DNA from: an uncultured Rhodopila sp.
Lineage (GTDB): Bacteria > Pseudomonadota > Alphaproteobacteria > Acetobacterales > Acetobacteraceae
Length of the DNA stretch: 44,295 nt
NCBI GenBank assembly: GCA_903851415.1
Contig: CAINOE010000166.1
Location: 1 to 44,295, forward strand
Reading direction: 5' to 3'
Positions within the stretch are counted from its first letter, which is position 1; every line of letters starts with the position of its first letter. The position numbers and the translations under genes were made by a program. This document shows positions 9,050 through 16,939 of the stretch, piece after piece. The notes under the pieces were generated by a model. It searched no databases, was not told the origin of the DNA, and saw nothing but the letters and a program-made list of their open reading frames with translations.

Positions 9050-9367
9050 TCAGGGCCGCAGGCGGGCGACGCCCCGGGCAAGGATGATGCGCTCATGACG
9101 GCAGGCGCCGACGCAGCCGCCGCATCCCGCGCAGCGTGCCGCATCGATGCTGATGGAGGCTCCGGTCCGGGTGATCGCGTCGTTGAAGCAGGCCTCGGCG
9201 CAGACGGTCGGGCAGCCGGCGCAGGCTTCCGCCGGCGGCACCCGGGGCAAGCGTGGTTTGCCATGTTCGCGCAGTCCGGTGGTCTGATAGGGCACGCCTG
9301 GTCCGTCCTTCAAAGCGCCGGCGCGGCCCGGTTGGAACCGCGGGTTCCGCCTGATCACGGGTCGCAT
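9050..9367 (-). CDS. 4Fe-4S ferredoxin-like protein, first gene of the corrinoid operon
   Basis: A protein of about 105 residues with two cysteine clusters in its C-terminal half, CAGCPTVCAEAC and CAGCGGCVGAC. This gives eight cysteines, as expected for two [4Fe-4S] clusters, although the second cluster is compressed relative to the classic CxxCxxCxxxC-P. The N-terminal 45 residues are basic and proline-rich, without a recognised domain. The ATG at 9367 is the likely start; an in-frame start 33 bases upstream is possible. It lies 28 bp upstream of the corrinoid protein and probably donates electrons to the RACo-type activator or the corrinoid. Partner assignment is inference. Confidence 0.8.
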   Translation of the reverse strand: MRPVIRRNPRFQPGRAGALKDGPGVPYQTTGLREHGKPRLPRVPPAEACAGCPTVCAEACFNDAITRTGASISIDAARCAGCGGCVGACRHERIILARGVARLRP

Positions 9368-9592
9368 GAGTGAATTGTCTCTCGTCCGGATACATTTCAC
9401 ATTAAACTGCCGGCGGTCAATTCCCTAAAAGGCCCTGTAGGCTTTCGGCATTCCGATAGGCGGCGCCGGCAACAAACCAAATAGCCAAATCTGCTCGTTG
9501 GTCGTATTATATTACCCGCTGGTATTGCTTTGGGCTGGTCGATGCCCGGGCCAGTTTGAACGATTGTATGCCGGAGGTTGAAGCGGATTACG
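9368..9592. promoter_or_regulatory. Divergent intergenic region between the corrinoid operon and the SauS-like gene
   Basis: About 225 bp without a gene, AT-richer than its surroundings around 9470-9535. It must hold promoters for both the corrinoid operon (leftward) and the aldehyde dehydrogenase-CoA ligase pair (rightward). A short imperfect palindrome ATTACC-CGCT-GGTATT lies near 9513-9528 and could be an operator. No convincing -35/-10 pair was found, so this entry marks location only. Confidence 0.4.
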
Positions 9593-11002
9593 ATGCCTGG
9601 TGGCGAGAAGGAGGTCGTTCGGTCTCTGCTGGCCCGCGCCCGGCTGGCGCAGGAAGGCTTTGACCGGGCCGATCAGGAGACTGTCGACATCGCTGTCGCG
9701 GCGGCCGGCTGGGCGGTGCTGGAACCGGAACGCAACCGCGCCCTCGCCGAGCAGGCGGTGCGCGACACCGGCTTTGGCAACGTTGCCGACAAGATCGCCA
9801 AGAACCACCGCAAGACGCTGGGCCTGCTGAGAGACCTTAAAGGCGCCCGTTCGGTGGGTGTGCTGACCGACGATCCGGCGACCGGCATCACCGAGATCGC
9901 CCGCCCCGCCGGCGTCGTGGCGGCCATCACGCCGTCGACCAATCCGGTAGCAACTCCGGCCAACGTCATCATCAACGCGCTCAAAACCCGCAATGCCGTC
10001 GTGCTTTCGCCTTCACCCAAGGGGGCAGGGGTCTGTGCCGCCTTGCTGGCGCATGTGCATCGGGAACTGGCGAAGGTCGGCGTCGAGGCCGATCTGGTGC
10101 AGATGCTGCCGCCGCCGGGGTCCAAGGGCCTGACGATGGAGCTGATGCGACAGGCCGATCTGGTGGTGGCCACCGGTTCGCGGGACAATGTGAGGGCCGC
10201 CTATTCCAGCGGCACCCCGGCGCTGGGAGTCGGTGTCGGCAATGTCGCGGCCATCGTCGCCTCGGCAGCCGATTTGCCGGCTGCGGCGGCCCGCATCGCG
10301 GCGTCCAAGACGTTCGACCACGCCACCAGTTGCTCGTCGGAGAACAGCCTTGTGGTGCTGGCTGAGGTCTGGGTGCCCCTGCTGGCTGCGCTGGCCGGGC
10401 AGGGCGGCGTGCTGGCGGAGGCGGACGAGCAGCTCCGGCTTGAAGCGGCGATGTTTCCGTCCGGCCGGCTGTCCCCGGATTTCATTGCCCAATCCGCCCC
10501 GCGCGTGGCTTTTCTGGCCGGGCTGGATCGGGCCGCCTTTGCATCGTGCCGCTTCATCATGGTGCGGGAGGAACCCGGCCATGCCGGCCCGGGCCAACCT
10601 TTCTCCGGCGAAAAGCTGTCTCCGGTCCTGACGCTTTACCGCGTCGTGGATTTTGACGCCGCGATTGCTCAGGTGCGGGCGATCTATGACCACCAGGGCA
10701 GGGGCCACTCCGTCGGCGTGCACGGCGCCACCCGGGACCAGGTTCTGCGCCTGGCGCTGGAACTGCCGGTCTGCCGCGTGATCGTCGATCAGGCCCATTG
10801 CGTTGCCACCGGCGGCGCGTTCTACAACGGTCTGCCGTTTTCCCTGTCGATGGGGTGCGGCACTTGGGGCGGCAACGGGTTTTCCGACAACCTGAACTAC
10901 CGGCATTTTCTCAATATCACCCGGATCGTGCGAACGATTCCTCCGGTAAAGCCGGTTGAGAGCGAAATATTCGGCGATTACTGGCAGCGTTATGGTCGGT
11001 AG
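9593..11002 (+). CDS. CoA-acylating aldehyde dehydrogenase, SauS-like (sulfoacetaldehyde dehydrogenase candidate)
   Basis: A 469-residue acylating aldehyde dehydrogenase. The catalytic cysteine is in FDHATSCSSENS near residue 244, and the N-terminal pattern (AEQAVRDTGFGNV followed by KTLGLLRDL) matches SauS of Cupriavidus necator as I recall it. SauS interconverts sulfoacetyl-CoA and sulfoacetaldehyde with a nicotinamide cofactor during sulfoacetate use. The overlapping downstream ligase resembles SauT, which strengthens the call. ATG 9593 is about 16 bases from the nearest GGAGG; a TTG at 9578, directly after that GGAGG, is an alternative start. No sulfoacetaldehyde acetyltransferase (Xsc) gene is present in the window, so the complete pathway is not shown. 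A general acetaldehyde/propionaldehyde dehydrogenase is the main alternative. Confidence 0.75.
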   Translation: MPGGEKEVVRSLLARARLAQEGFDRADQETVDIAVAAAGWAVLEPERNRALAEQAVRDTGFGNVADKIAKNHRKTLGLLRDLKGARSVGVLTDDPATGITEIARPAGVVAAITPSTNPVATPANVIINALKTRNAVVLSPSPKGAGVCAALLAHVHRELAKVGVEADLVQMLPPPGSKGLTMELMRQADLVVATGSRDNVRAAYSSGTPALGVGVGNVAAIVASAADLPAAAARIAASKTFDHATSCSSENSLVVLAEVWVPLLAALAGQGGVLAEADEQLRLEAAMFPSGRLSPDFIAQSAPRVAFLAGLDRAAFASCRFIMVREEPGHAGPGQPFSGEKLSPVLTLYRVVDFDAAIAQVRAIYDHQGRGHSVGVHGATRDQVLRLALELPVCRVIVDQAHCVATGGAFYNGLPFSLSMGCGTWGGNGFSDNLNYRHFLNITRIVRTIPPVKPVESEIFGDYWQRYGR

Positions 11003-12533
11003 CACGCAATCCGTGCGCAGCCTGATCGACTGGCGCGCCACCGCATCGCCGCACGCAACGTATTTCGTTTCCCCTGACACGGGACGGGAACTGACGTTTT
11101 ACGGCCTGCGGCAACGGGCGCTGTCGGTGGCGTGGATTTTGCGCGATCACGGCCTGGCGCCGGGTGACTCGGTTGCGTTGCTTGCGCCCAACAGTCTTGA
11201 GGCCGTGGTGCTGTTCACCGGCATCATGGCCGCGGGCTATGTGGTCACCCCGCTGAACCTGCTGCTGACCCCGGAGCGGTTGGCCTATGTGCTCGATCAT
11301 TCCGATTGCCGGCTGGTCTTTGTTGCACCCGGGCAGAAGTCCATCCTGCAGCAGGCATTGTCGCTGATAGCCCGGCCGATCGGCGTGCTTGACGTGACCT
11401 CGGGCGGCGACGCCCCGGCGGACGCGCGCGCTGTCTGGCCGTTGCCGCCGCGGGAAGCCGATGCGGTCTGTTTGCTGATGTATACCTCCGGCACCACCGG
11501 GCTGCCCAAGGGCGTCAGGCTGACGCACTCCAATGTCCTGACCGGAGCCGCATTGGTCAGCAAGGCGCACCGGCTGGGTCGGGACGACCGGGTGCTGGCG
11601 GTGCTGCCGCTGTATCATATCAACGCCCAGATCGTTACGGTTATGGCGCCGCTGTTCCATGGCGGCAGCCTGGTGATGCCGGACCGCTTCAGCACCAGCC
11701 GGTTCTGGGCGCAGGCGTCGGACCACCGCTGCACCTGGCTGAACGTGGTCCCGACGATGATCGCCTTTCTGCTGAACGCGACGCCCCCCGCTCGCGACCC
11801 TTCAGCCATTCGCTTCTGCCGATCGGCATCGGCTCCGTTGCCGCCGGAGCACCAGATTGCGTTCGAGGATCGTTCCGGCATTCCCATCATCGAAACGATG
11901 GGCCTGACCGAGGCGGCCGGTCCGGTGTTCAGCAACGCGCTGCATCCGGGCGGACGCAGGATCGGCAGCGTGGGTCGGCCCTTCGGCAACAAGGCCCGGG
12001 TGGTTAAAGCGGCGGCCGGCGAGGTCGGAGAAATCCAGATCCGCGGTCCGAGCGTCATGCAGGGCTACCACAAGGACCCGGGCGAAACCGCGAGGGCATT
12101 GACCGCCGACAGGTGGCTGCGCACCGGCGACCTCGGCTATTGCGACGCGGACGGATTCTTTTTTGTCACCGGACGGCTGAAGGAACTGATCATCAAGGGC
12201 GGCGAGAACATCGCGCCGCGGGAGATCGACGAGGCCTTGCTGAGGCATCCTGCCTTGCTGGAGGCCGCCGCCGTCGGCGCCCCCGATCCGCTGTACGGTC
12301 AGGATATCGAGGCCGGCGTGGTGGTCAAGCCGGGCATGACTGTTTCGGAGGCGGAGTTGCTTGCCTTCTGCGAGCAGCAGCTTGGCCGGTTCAAGACCCC
12401 GCGGACGGTGCGTATTTTGACCGAGCTGCCGAAGGGACCGTCGGGCAAGGTGCAGCGGTTGCGGCTGCTGGGGGCTCCGGCGGTATCCGGCAGCGCGGCG
12501 ACAGCGGGCCCGAATCGCGCGGGCACTTATTGA
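10992..12533 (+). CDS. AMP-forming acyl-CoA ligase, SauT-like (sulfoacetate-CoA ligase candidate)
   Basis: A 513-residue ANL-superfamily adenylating enzyme. Motifs are the P-loop-like MYTSGTTGLPKGV (about residues 163-175), ETMGLTEAAG, the hinge RTGDLGY and a C-terminal KGPSGKVQR with the catalytic lysine. It activates a carboxylate to its acyl-CoA using ATP. Its start overlaps the upstream dehydrogenase by 11 bases, so the pair is co-translated. By analogy with SauT-SauS it would make sulfoacetyl-CoA for reduction by the preceding enzyme. Substrate specificity cannot be read from sequence; malonate, oxalate or other short carboxylates are alternatives. Confidence 0.75.
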   Translation: MVGSTQSVRSLIDWRATASPHATYFVSPDTGRELTFYGLRQRALSVAWILRDHGLAPGDSVALLAPNSLEAVVLFTGIMAAGYVVTPLNLLLTPERLAYVLDHSDCRLVFVAPGQKSILQQALSLIARPIGVLDVTSGGDAPADARAVWPLPPREADAVCLLMYTSGTTGLPKGVRLTHSNVLTGAALVSKAHRLGRDDRVLAVLPLYHINAQIVTVMAPLFHGGSLVMPDRFSTSRFWAQASDHRCTWLNVVPTMIAFLLNATPPARDPSAIRFCRSASAPLPPEHQIAFEDRSGIPIIETMGLTEAAGPVFSNALHPGGRRIGSVGRPFGNKARVVKAAAGEVGEIQIRGPSVMQGYHKDPGETARALTADRWLRTGDLGYCDADGFFFVTGRLKELIIKGGENIAPREIDEALLRHPALLEAAAVGAPDPLYGQDIEAGVVVKPGMTVSEAELLAFCEQQLGRFKTPRTVRILTELPKGPSGKVQRLRLLGAPAVSGSAATAGPNRAGTY

Positions 12534-12547
12534 CAATCCGGCACGTA

Positions 12548-12762
12548 TGACGGCTAACCAGCGGCATCTGACCGCCGCTGCGTCCTATACGCTGCCGAAC
12601 GGACCGGAGATCAGCGTTTTCGCACTCTACGCGCCCGAAACCACGGTCAACGGGAGCGGATCGATTCCGGCCGGCTATCCACCGGCCGGCTTCGGCGGCG
12701 GCGAGGCCAACATCCACCTGAGCGAGTGGGCTATCGGCATCTCCGCCGGCTGGAAGCTGTAA
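12548..12762 (+). pseudogene. C-terminal remnant of a FadL/OmpP1-type outer-membrane transporter
   Basis: A 71-residue frame that reads like the final beta strands of a FadL-family porin: alternating polar and hydrophobic residues, a Gly/Pro-rich loop, and a terminal strand WAIGISAGWKL. Intact family members are about 400 residues or more, and the preceding sequence is the CoA ligase, so nearly all of the gene is missing. It could be a deletion remnant of a hydrophobic-substrate transporter once present downstream of the ligase. The initiating ATG lies only 14 bp after the ligase stop and expression is doubtful. Confidence 0.45.
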
Positions 12763-12766
12763 CGGA

Positions 12767-13576
12767 TCAGTAGAAAACCAGGGTTCGCACCTCGATGCTC
12801 TCCCGCGGCGGCGCGCCCGGGGCCAGCGGATTTTCGAACGAGGTGTGGAACGACAGCCGCGCCCGGCCATCGTCGGCGCTGTCGTGCACCCGGATCAGCA
12901 ACACCTCATCCCGCTGCTGTTCCGAGAAATAGTACCAACGGTGCTCCGGCTTGAACTCCACCCGCGACGTTTCGCCCCGCACATGCGGGCAAACCAGATC
13001 GCTTGCGATTAGATCGGCTTCTGTAAATGTCCGCGCATCGCACAGCGCCAGCGGCGAATCCAGCACCGGCCCGCGGATCGGCCGCCACACATTCACCACC
13101 CCAAAACGCTGTTTTAGCAACGCCTCCGCCTCCACGCCGAGGTGATCGCGCACCCGGCGCGGGGCGGAGTTCACCGTGTGGTCGTTATGCACCTGGCGCG
13201 ACGGCACCCGCCCATCCGGCAGCCCGGCGTTCCGGACGCCATGATCGAACACCACGACACGAGAGGCACCCAGCGTATCGAGCAAAAGCCGCTCGACCTC
13301 CGGGTAGTAGACGCTTTTGACCTCGTCCGGATTGTAGAAATCCTGCACCCGGCTCGGCGCCCGCACCAGCGCGAAGCCGTTGCGATCGAGCGTGAACTCC
13401 GACTCGCGGCCGCGGGCATCCTCGATCCGCACCTCCCTGGGGTCCTCGATACCGGTGAACGGCACCACACCGGGCGGCGGCTCGCCGACATAGCGCTCCG
13501 GCTTGCGGCTGGTGCGCTGCTGATAAAACAGCGTCGCCGTCAGATGCCTGGGGGCGATCGAAACATCGAGCGGCAC
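12767..13576 (-). CDS. CmcJ/NvfI-family oxidoreductase
   Basis: A 269-residue protein of the CmcJ/NvfI (GA4 desaturase-like) family: N-terminal TATLFYQQ region, FYNPDEVKSVYYPEVERLL, FDHGVRN, and the motif VHNDHTVNSAPRRV, whose His-x-Asp pattern fits metal binding. These proteins are putative oxygenases, hydroxylases or desaturases, mostly of unknown substrate in bacteria. It begins with GTG 13576 behind a strong AAGGAG site. It is divergent from groES and convergent with the FadL remnant, so it appears to be a single-gene unit. Family call is good; function in this setting is unknown. Confidence 0.75.
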   Translation of the reverse strand: MPLDVSIAPRHLTATLFYQQRTSRKPERYVGEPPPGVVPFTGIEDPREVRIEDARGRESEFTLDRNGFALVRAPSRVQDFYNPDEVKSVYYPEVERLLLDTLGASRVVVFDHGVRNAGLPDGRVPSRQVHNDHTVNSAPRRVRDHLGVEAEALLKQRFGVVNVWRPIRGPVLDSPLALCDARTFTEADLIASDLVCPHVRGETSRVEFKPEHRWYYFSEQQRDEVLLIRVHDSADDGRARLSFHTSFENPLAPGAPPRESIEVRTLVFY

Positions 13577-13711
13577 GGCGGATCTCCTTCGCTGGGGTTG
13601 TATCAGCCTGATCCCGGGCCGGGTTCGTGGCCGGAGTCAATCCCACGTAGATGGCGCGTGCGTTCCCCTGTTCAATATACTCGGCATCGGCAGGTGTATG
13701 GAACAAACCAC

Positions 13712-13740
13712 TTGCCATGAATGTGTGATATGCGCATACT
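13712..13740 (+). promoter_or_regulatory. Candidate sigma70-type promoter of groESL
   Basis: TTGCCA at 13712-13717 and CATACT at 13735-13740 are separated by 17 bp and lie about 60 bp upstream of the groES start. This is a reasonable match to TTGACA-N17-TATAAT. No CIRCE inverted repeat (TTAGCACTC-N9-GAGTGCTAA) is visible in 13577-13800, so the common HrcA-type control of groESL seems absent here. Confidence 0.45.
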
Positions 13741-13800
13741 GGCACCGCGGGACCCGCCGAAGCAGGCACGGGTCACACACGACCAAACCGGAGCGAAGTC

Positions 13801-14121
13801 ATGTCGAATTTCCGTCCACTGCACGACCGCGTCGTGCTCCGCCGGCTCACTGCCGAGGAGAAGACCGCGGGCGGCATCATCATCCCTGGCACCGCTCAGG
13901 AAAAGCCGACCGAAGCGGAGGTCGTCGCGGTCGGGCCGGGCGCGCGAAATGAGCAGGGGCAGGTCGTCCCGCTTGAAGTCAAGGCCGGCGACACGGTGCT
14001 GTTCGGCAAGTGGTCGGGCACCGAGGTCAAGCTCGGCGGCGAGGAACTTCTGATCGTCAAGGAATCGGACATCCTCGGCATCATCGACGGCACGGCCGCG
14101 AAGGCCCGCAAAGCAGCCTGA
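13801..14121 (+). CDS. groES: Co-chaperonin GroES
   Basis: A 106-residue GroES (Cpn10). The N-terminus NFRPLHDRVVLRRL, mobile-loop sequence EEKTAGGIIIPGTAQEKP and C-terminal EELLIVKESDILGII are all canonical. It caps GroEL and assists folding in the cytoplasm. It is 27 bp upstream of groEL in the usual order. The location beside nitrogenase-like genes, rather than in a housekeeping setting, suggests an accessory chaperonin dedicated to folding large oligomeric clients such as the D/K proteins; that is inference. Confidence 0.97.
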   Translation: MSNFRPLHDRVVLRRLTAEEKTAGGIIIPGTAQEKPTEAEVVAVGPGARNEQGQVVPLEVKAGDTVLFGKWSGTEVKLGGEELLIVKESDILGIIDGTAAKARKAA

Positions 14122-14148
14122 ATTCCATAGACAGAGGAAAGCCTTACC

Positions 14149-15777
14149 ATGGCGGTGAAAGACGTACGCTTCGGTGGCGAAGCGCGCCAGAGATTGTTGC
14201 GCGGTGTTGATATCCTGGCCGATGCGGTCAAGGTCACGCTCGGTCCGAAGGGCCGGAACGTTGTGCTGGACAAAAGTTTCGGCGCGCCGCGTATCACCAA
14301 GGACGGTGTGACGGTCGCGAAGGAAATCGAACTGGCCGACAAGTTCGAGAACCTCGGCGCGCAGTTGCTGCGCGAGGTCGCCAGCAAGACGAACGACAAT
14401 GCCGGCGACGGGACCACGACGGCCACCGTGCTGGCGCAGGCGATCGTCCGGGAAGGCGCCAAGGCCGTGGCAGCAGGCCTCAACCCGCTGGACCTGAAGC
14501 GCGGCATCGACAAGGCGGTGGCGGCGATCCTGGACGAGCTGAAGAAGCGCAGCAAGAAGATAACGACGCCGGAAGAGACCGCCCAGGTCGCCACGATATC
14601 CGCCAACGGCGAAGCGGACATTGGCAAGATCATTTCCGAAGCCGTGCAGCGCGTCGGCGGCGACGGGGTCATTACGGTCGAGGAAGCCAAGGGCGTCACG
14701 ACCGAACTGGACGTGGTGGAAGGCTTGCAGTTTGATCGTGGCTATATCTCGCCTTATTTCGTTACCAATACCGACAAGCTGCGCGCGGAACTGGATCAGC
14801 CGTACATTCTGATTCACGAGAAGAAACTGTCCACGCTACAGCCGTTGCTGCCGCTGCTGGAGGCGGTTGTCCAATCCGGCCGGCCGCTGGTGGTCATTGC
14901 GGAAGATGTCGAAGGCGAGGCGCTCGCCACGCTGGTGGTGAACAAGCTGCGTGGCGGCCTGAAGATTGCCGCGGTGAAGGCTCCGGGCTTCGGCGATCGC
15001 CGCAAGGCCATCCTGGAGGATATTGCCATCCTGACGGGCGGCACGGTGATCAGCGAAGATCTTGGCATCAAGCTGGAGTCGGTGAAGCTGACGGATCTCG
15101 GCAAGGCCAAGCGTATCCTGATCGAAAAGGAAAACACCACGGTTGTGGAGGGCGCCGGCAAGAAGTCGGACATCCAGGGCCGCGTGTTGCAGATCCGCGC
15201 GCAGATTGAGGAAACCACGTCCGACTACGACCGCGAAAAGTTGCAGGAGCGGCTGGCTAAACTGGCCGGCGGAGTGGCGGTCATTCGCGTCGGCGGCTCG
15301 ACCGAGGTCGAGGTGAAGGAGCGCAAGGATCGTGTCGATGACGCGCTGAATGCGACTCGCGCGGCAGTGGAAGAGGGCATCGTTCCGGGTGGCGGCGTTG
15401 CCCTGGCGCGGGCCTCGTTGATCCTGGCGAAACTGAAGGCCGACAACGACGATCAGCGCTTCGGGCTGGAGATCGTTCGCAAGGCGATCCAGGCGCCGTT
15501 ACGTCAGATCGCGGCTAACGCCGGTGAGGACGGGGCGGTGATCGCCGGAAAGACGCTGGAAAAGGACGACTACAATTACGGCTTCGATGCCCAGACCGGC
15601 GAGTTCAAAGACCTGGTCAAGGCGGGCATCATCGATCCGACCAAGGTTGTGCGGGCTGCTTTGCAGGATGCCGCCTCGGTCGCGGGCCTGCTGGTAACGA
15701 CCGAAGCCCTGGTGGTCGATGCGCCGGAGAAAAAGACGCCGCCCGCACCGCCGGGTGGCGGTGAACTGGATTACTGA
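14149..15777 (+). CDS. groEL: Chaperonin GroEL (accessory copy with an atypical C-terminus)
   Basis: A 542-residue GroEL with canonical motifs (GPKGRNVVLDKSFGAPRITKDG split across the apical start, NDNAGDGTTTATVLA, VEEGIVPGGGVAL). The normal Gly-Gly-Met repeat tail is replaced by a short Pro/Gly-rich end (PPAPPGGGELDY), a feature often seen in non-essential additional GroEL copies. A GAGGAAAG ribosome site precedes ATG 14149. Downstream is a strong GC hairpin (15786-15810). It probably forms an operon with groES and may serve the neighbouring nitrogenase-like proteins, since NifH and NifDK folding is known to need GroEL in other bacteria. Confidence 0.96.
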   Translation: MAVKDVRFGGEARQRLLRGVDILADAVKVTLGPKGRNVVLDKSFGAPRITKDGVTVAKEIELADKFENLGAQLLREVASKTNDNAGDGTTTATVLAQAIVREGAKAVAAGLNPLDLKRGIDKAVAAILDELKKRSKKITTPEETAQVATISANGEADIGKIISEAVQRVGGDGVITVEEAKGVTTELDVVEGLQFDRGYISPYFVTNTDKLRAELDQPYILIHEKKLSTLQPLLPLLEAVVQSGRPLVVIAEDVEGEALATLVVNKLRGGLKIAAVKAPGFGDRRKAILEDIAILTGGTVISEDLGIKLESVKLTDLGKAKRILIEKENTTVVEGAGKKSDIQGRVLQIRAQIEETTSDYDREKLQERLAKLAGGVAVIRVGGSTEVEVKERKDRVDDALNATRAAVEEGIVPGGGVALARASLILAKLKADNDDQRFGLEIVRKAIQAPLRQIAANAGEDGAVIAGKTLEKDDYNYGFDAQTGEFKDLVKAGIIDPTKVVRAALQDAASVAGLLVTTEALVVDAPEKKTPPAPPGGGELDY

Positions 15778-15785
15778 GCCGAAGC

Positions 15786-15810
15786 GCGCCCGGGGTTGTT
15801 CCCCGGGCGC
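15786..15810 (+). terminator. Perfect GC-rich hairpin after groEL
   Basis: Ten-base perfect inverted repeat GCGCCCGGGG / CCCCGGGCGC with a TTGTT loop, starting 9 bp after the groEL stop. There is no following T-run (AATTCCC), so it could be a weak or partial terminator or a processing/stability element separating groESL from the downstream binding protein-metY-D3-K3 genes. Confidence 0.6.
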
Positions 15811-15835
15811 AATTCCCTGTCAGAGGAAGATTGCA

Positions 15836-16897
15836 ATGACCGTGACGCGGCGACGGCTTTTTCGCGCAGCGCTTGGCATCGGCGCGGCGGCCCCGTTGGG
15901 GTTCATCGGCGCTCGCACGTTCGGGGCTTCGCGGGTCGCGAGCGCACCTGTTATCGATGCACCGATCTGTCATGTTGCGGCGCCGATCGTACTTTCGCCG
16001 CGGCGGCCAATCCGTTTCGCATGGAGCGGCACGGGGGTTTGCACCAGCGCCGTGCCGGTGGCCGTCCATCGGGGCTATTTCGACAAGCACGGCCTTGACG
16101 TCGAAATCGTGAACTTCAGCGGGGCCCAGGATCAGATCCTGGAATCGATCGCCACCGGAAAGACCGACGCGGGCGTCAGTTTCGCTCTGCAGTGGCTGAA
16201 GCCGCTGGAGGAAGGACTGAAGGTGAGTTTCACCACCGGGGTGCATGGCGGATGCATCCGCCTGCTGGCCGGAAGCAAATCCGGCATCACGCAGGTGGCG
16301 CATTTGCGCGGCAAGACGATCGGCACGACCAGCATGGTCAGTGCGTCGAAGAACTTTTATTCCATCCAGCTTACGAAGCTGGGCATCGATCCCAATTCCG
16401 AAGTGCAATGGCGCGCCTATCCCGGGGACCTACTGGGTCTGGCTTTGCAAAAGGGCGAGATCCAGGCGATTGCTGACGCCGATCCGAATGTGGCTTTGCT
16501 GGAGAAGCGCAGCAAGGGGGATCTGGTGACGATCGATACCAACCTGGATGGTCCTTACAAGAACCTCTCGTGCTGCGTTCTGGGCATTCGTAACAACCTG
16601 ATCCAGGAGGATCGCGATGCTGCCGCGGCGCTGACTCAGGCGATCCTGGACGCTGCGGAGCATGTCGCCAACGATCCGGCCGACGCCGGTGTTGTTTTCG
16701 GCAAATACTCGACTGTTCCGCCGGAAGATTTGGCGGATATGCTGCGGACACACACGCACCATCACCATCCGTCAACCCCCGACCTGAAGGACGAGCTTGC
16801 CGTCTACATCTCCGACATGAAGCTGATAGGCGTCCTGAAGCCGAGCACCGATCCTGCCAGGTTTGCCAACCGTATCTACGCCAACGTGCTGACGTAA
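15836..16897 (+). CDS. ABC transporter substrate-binding protein, NMT1/SsuA-like, Tat signal, no linked permease
   Basis: A 353-residue binding protein of the nitrate/sulfonate/taurine/NMT1 class. The N-terminus TRRRLFRAALGIGAAAPLGF looks like a twin-arginine signal peptide, which implies export folded to the periplasm. The mature region contains the family pattern GYFDKHGLDVEIV and a run of histidines (HTHHHH, about residues 305-310) that could bind metal. It is followed 42 bp later by metY, and no permease or ATPase gene is adjacent, so it would have to share the SsuBC components encoded elsewhere (for example 37459-39043). It probably captures an organosulfur substrate for the MetY-D3-K3 pathway, which is inference from operon position. 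Confidence 0.85.
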   Translation: MTVTRRRLFRAALGIGAAAPLGFIGARTFGASRVASAPVIDAPICHVAAPIVLSPRRPIRFAWSGTGVCTSAVPVAVHRGYFDKHGLDVEIVNFSGAQDQILESIATGKTDAGVSFALQWLKPLEEGLKVSFTTGVHGGCIRLLAGSKSGITQVAHLRGKTIGTTSMVSASKNFYSIQLTKLGIDPNSEVQWRAYPGDLLGLALQKGEIQAIADADPNVALLEKRSKGDLVTIDTNLDGPYKNLSCCVLGIRNNLIQEDRDAAAALTQAILDAAEHVANDPADAGVVFGKYSTVPPEDLADMLRTHTHHHHPSTPDLKDELAVYISDMKLIGVLKPSTDPARFANRIYANVLT

Positions 16898-16939
16898 CCG
16901 CGGGTAGGTTGCCACTGACCGGTCCGCGAGGAGATTCCG

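Noticed and set aside
13577..13800. CIRCE element upstream of groES
   Set aside because: No TTAGCACTC-N9-GAGTGCTAA-like repeat could be found in this stretch.
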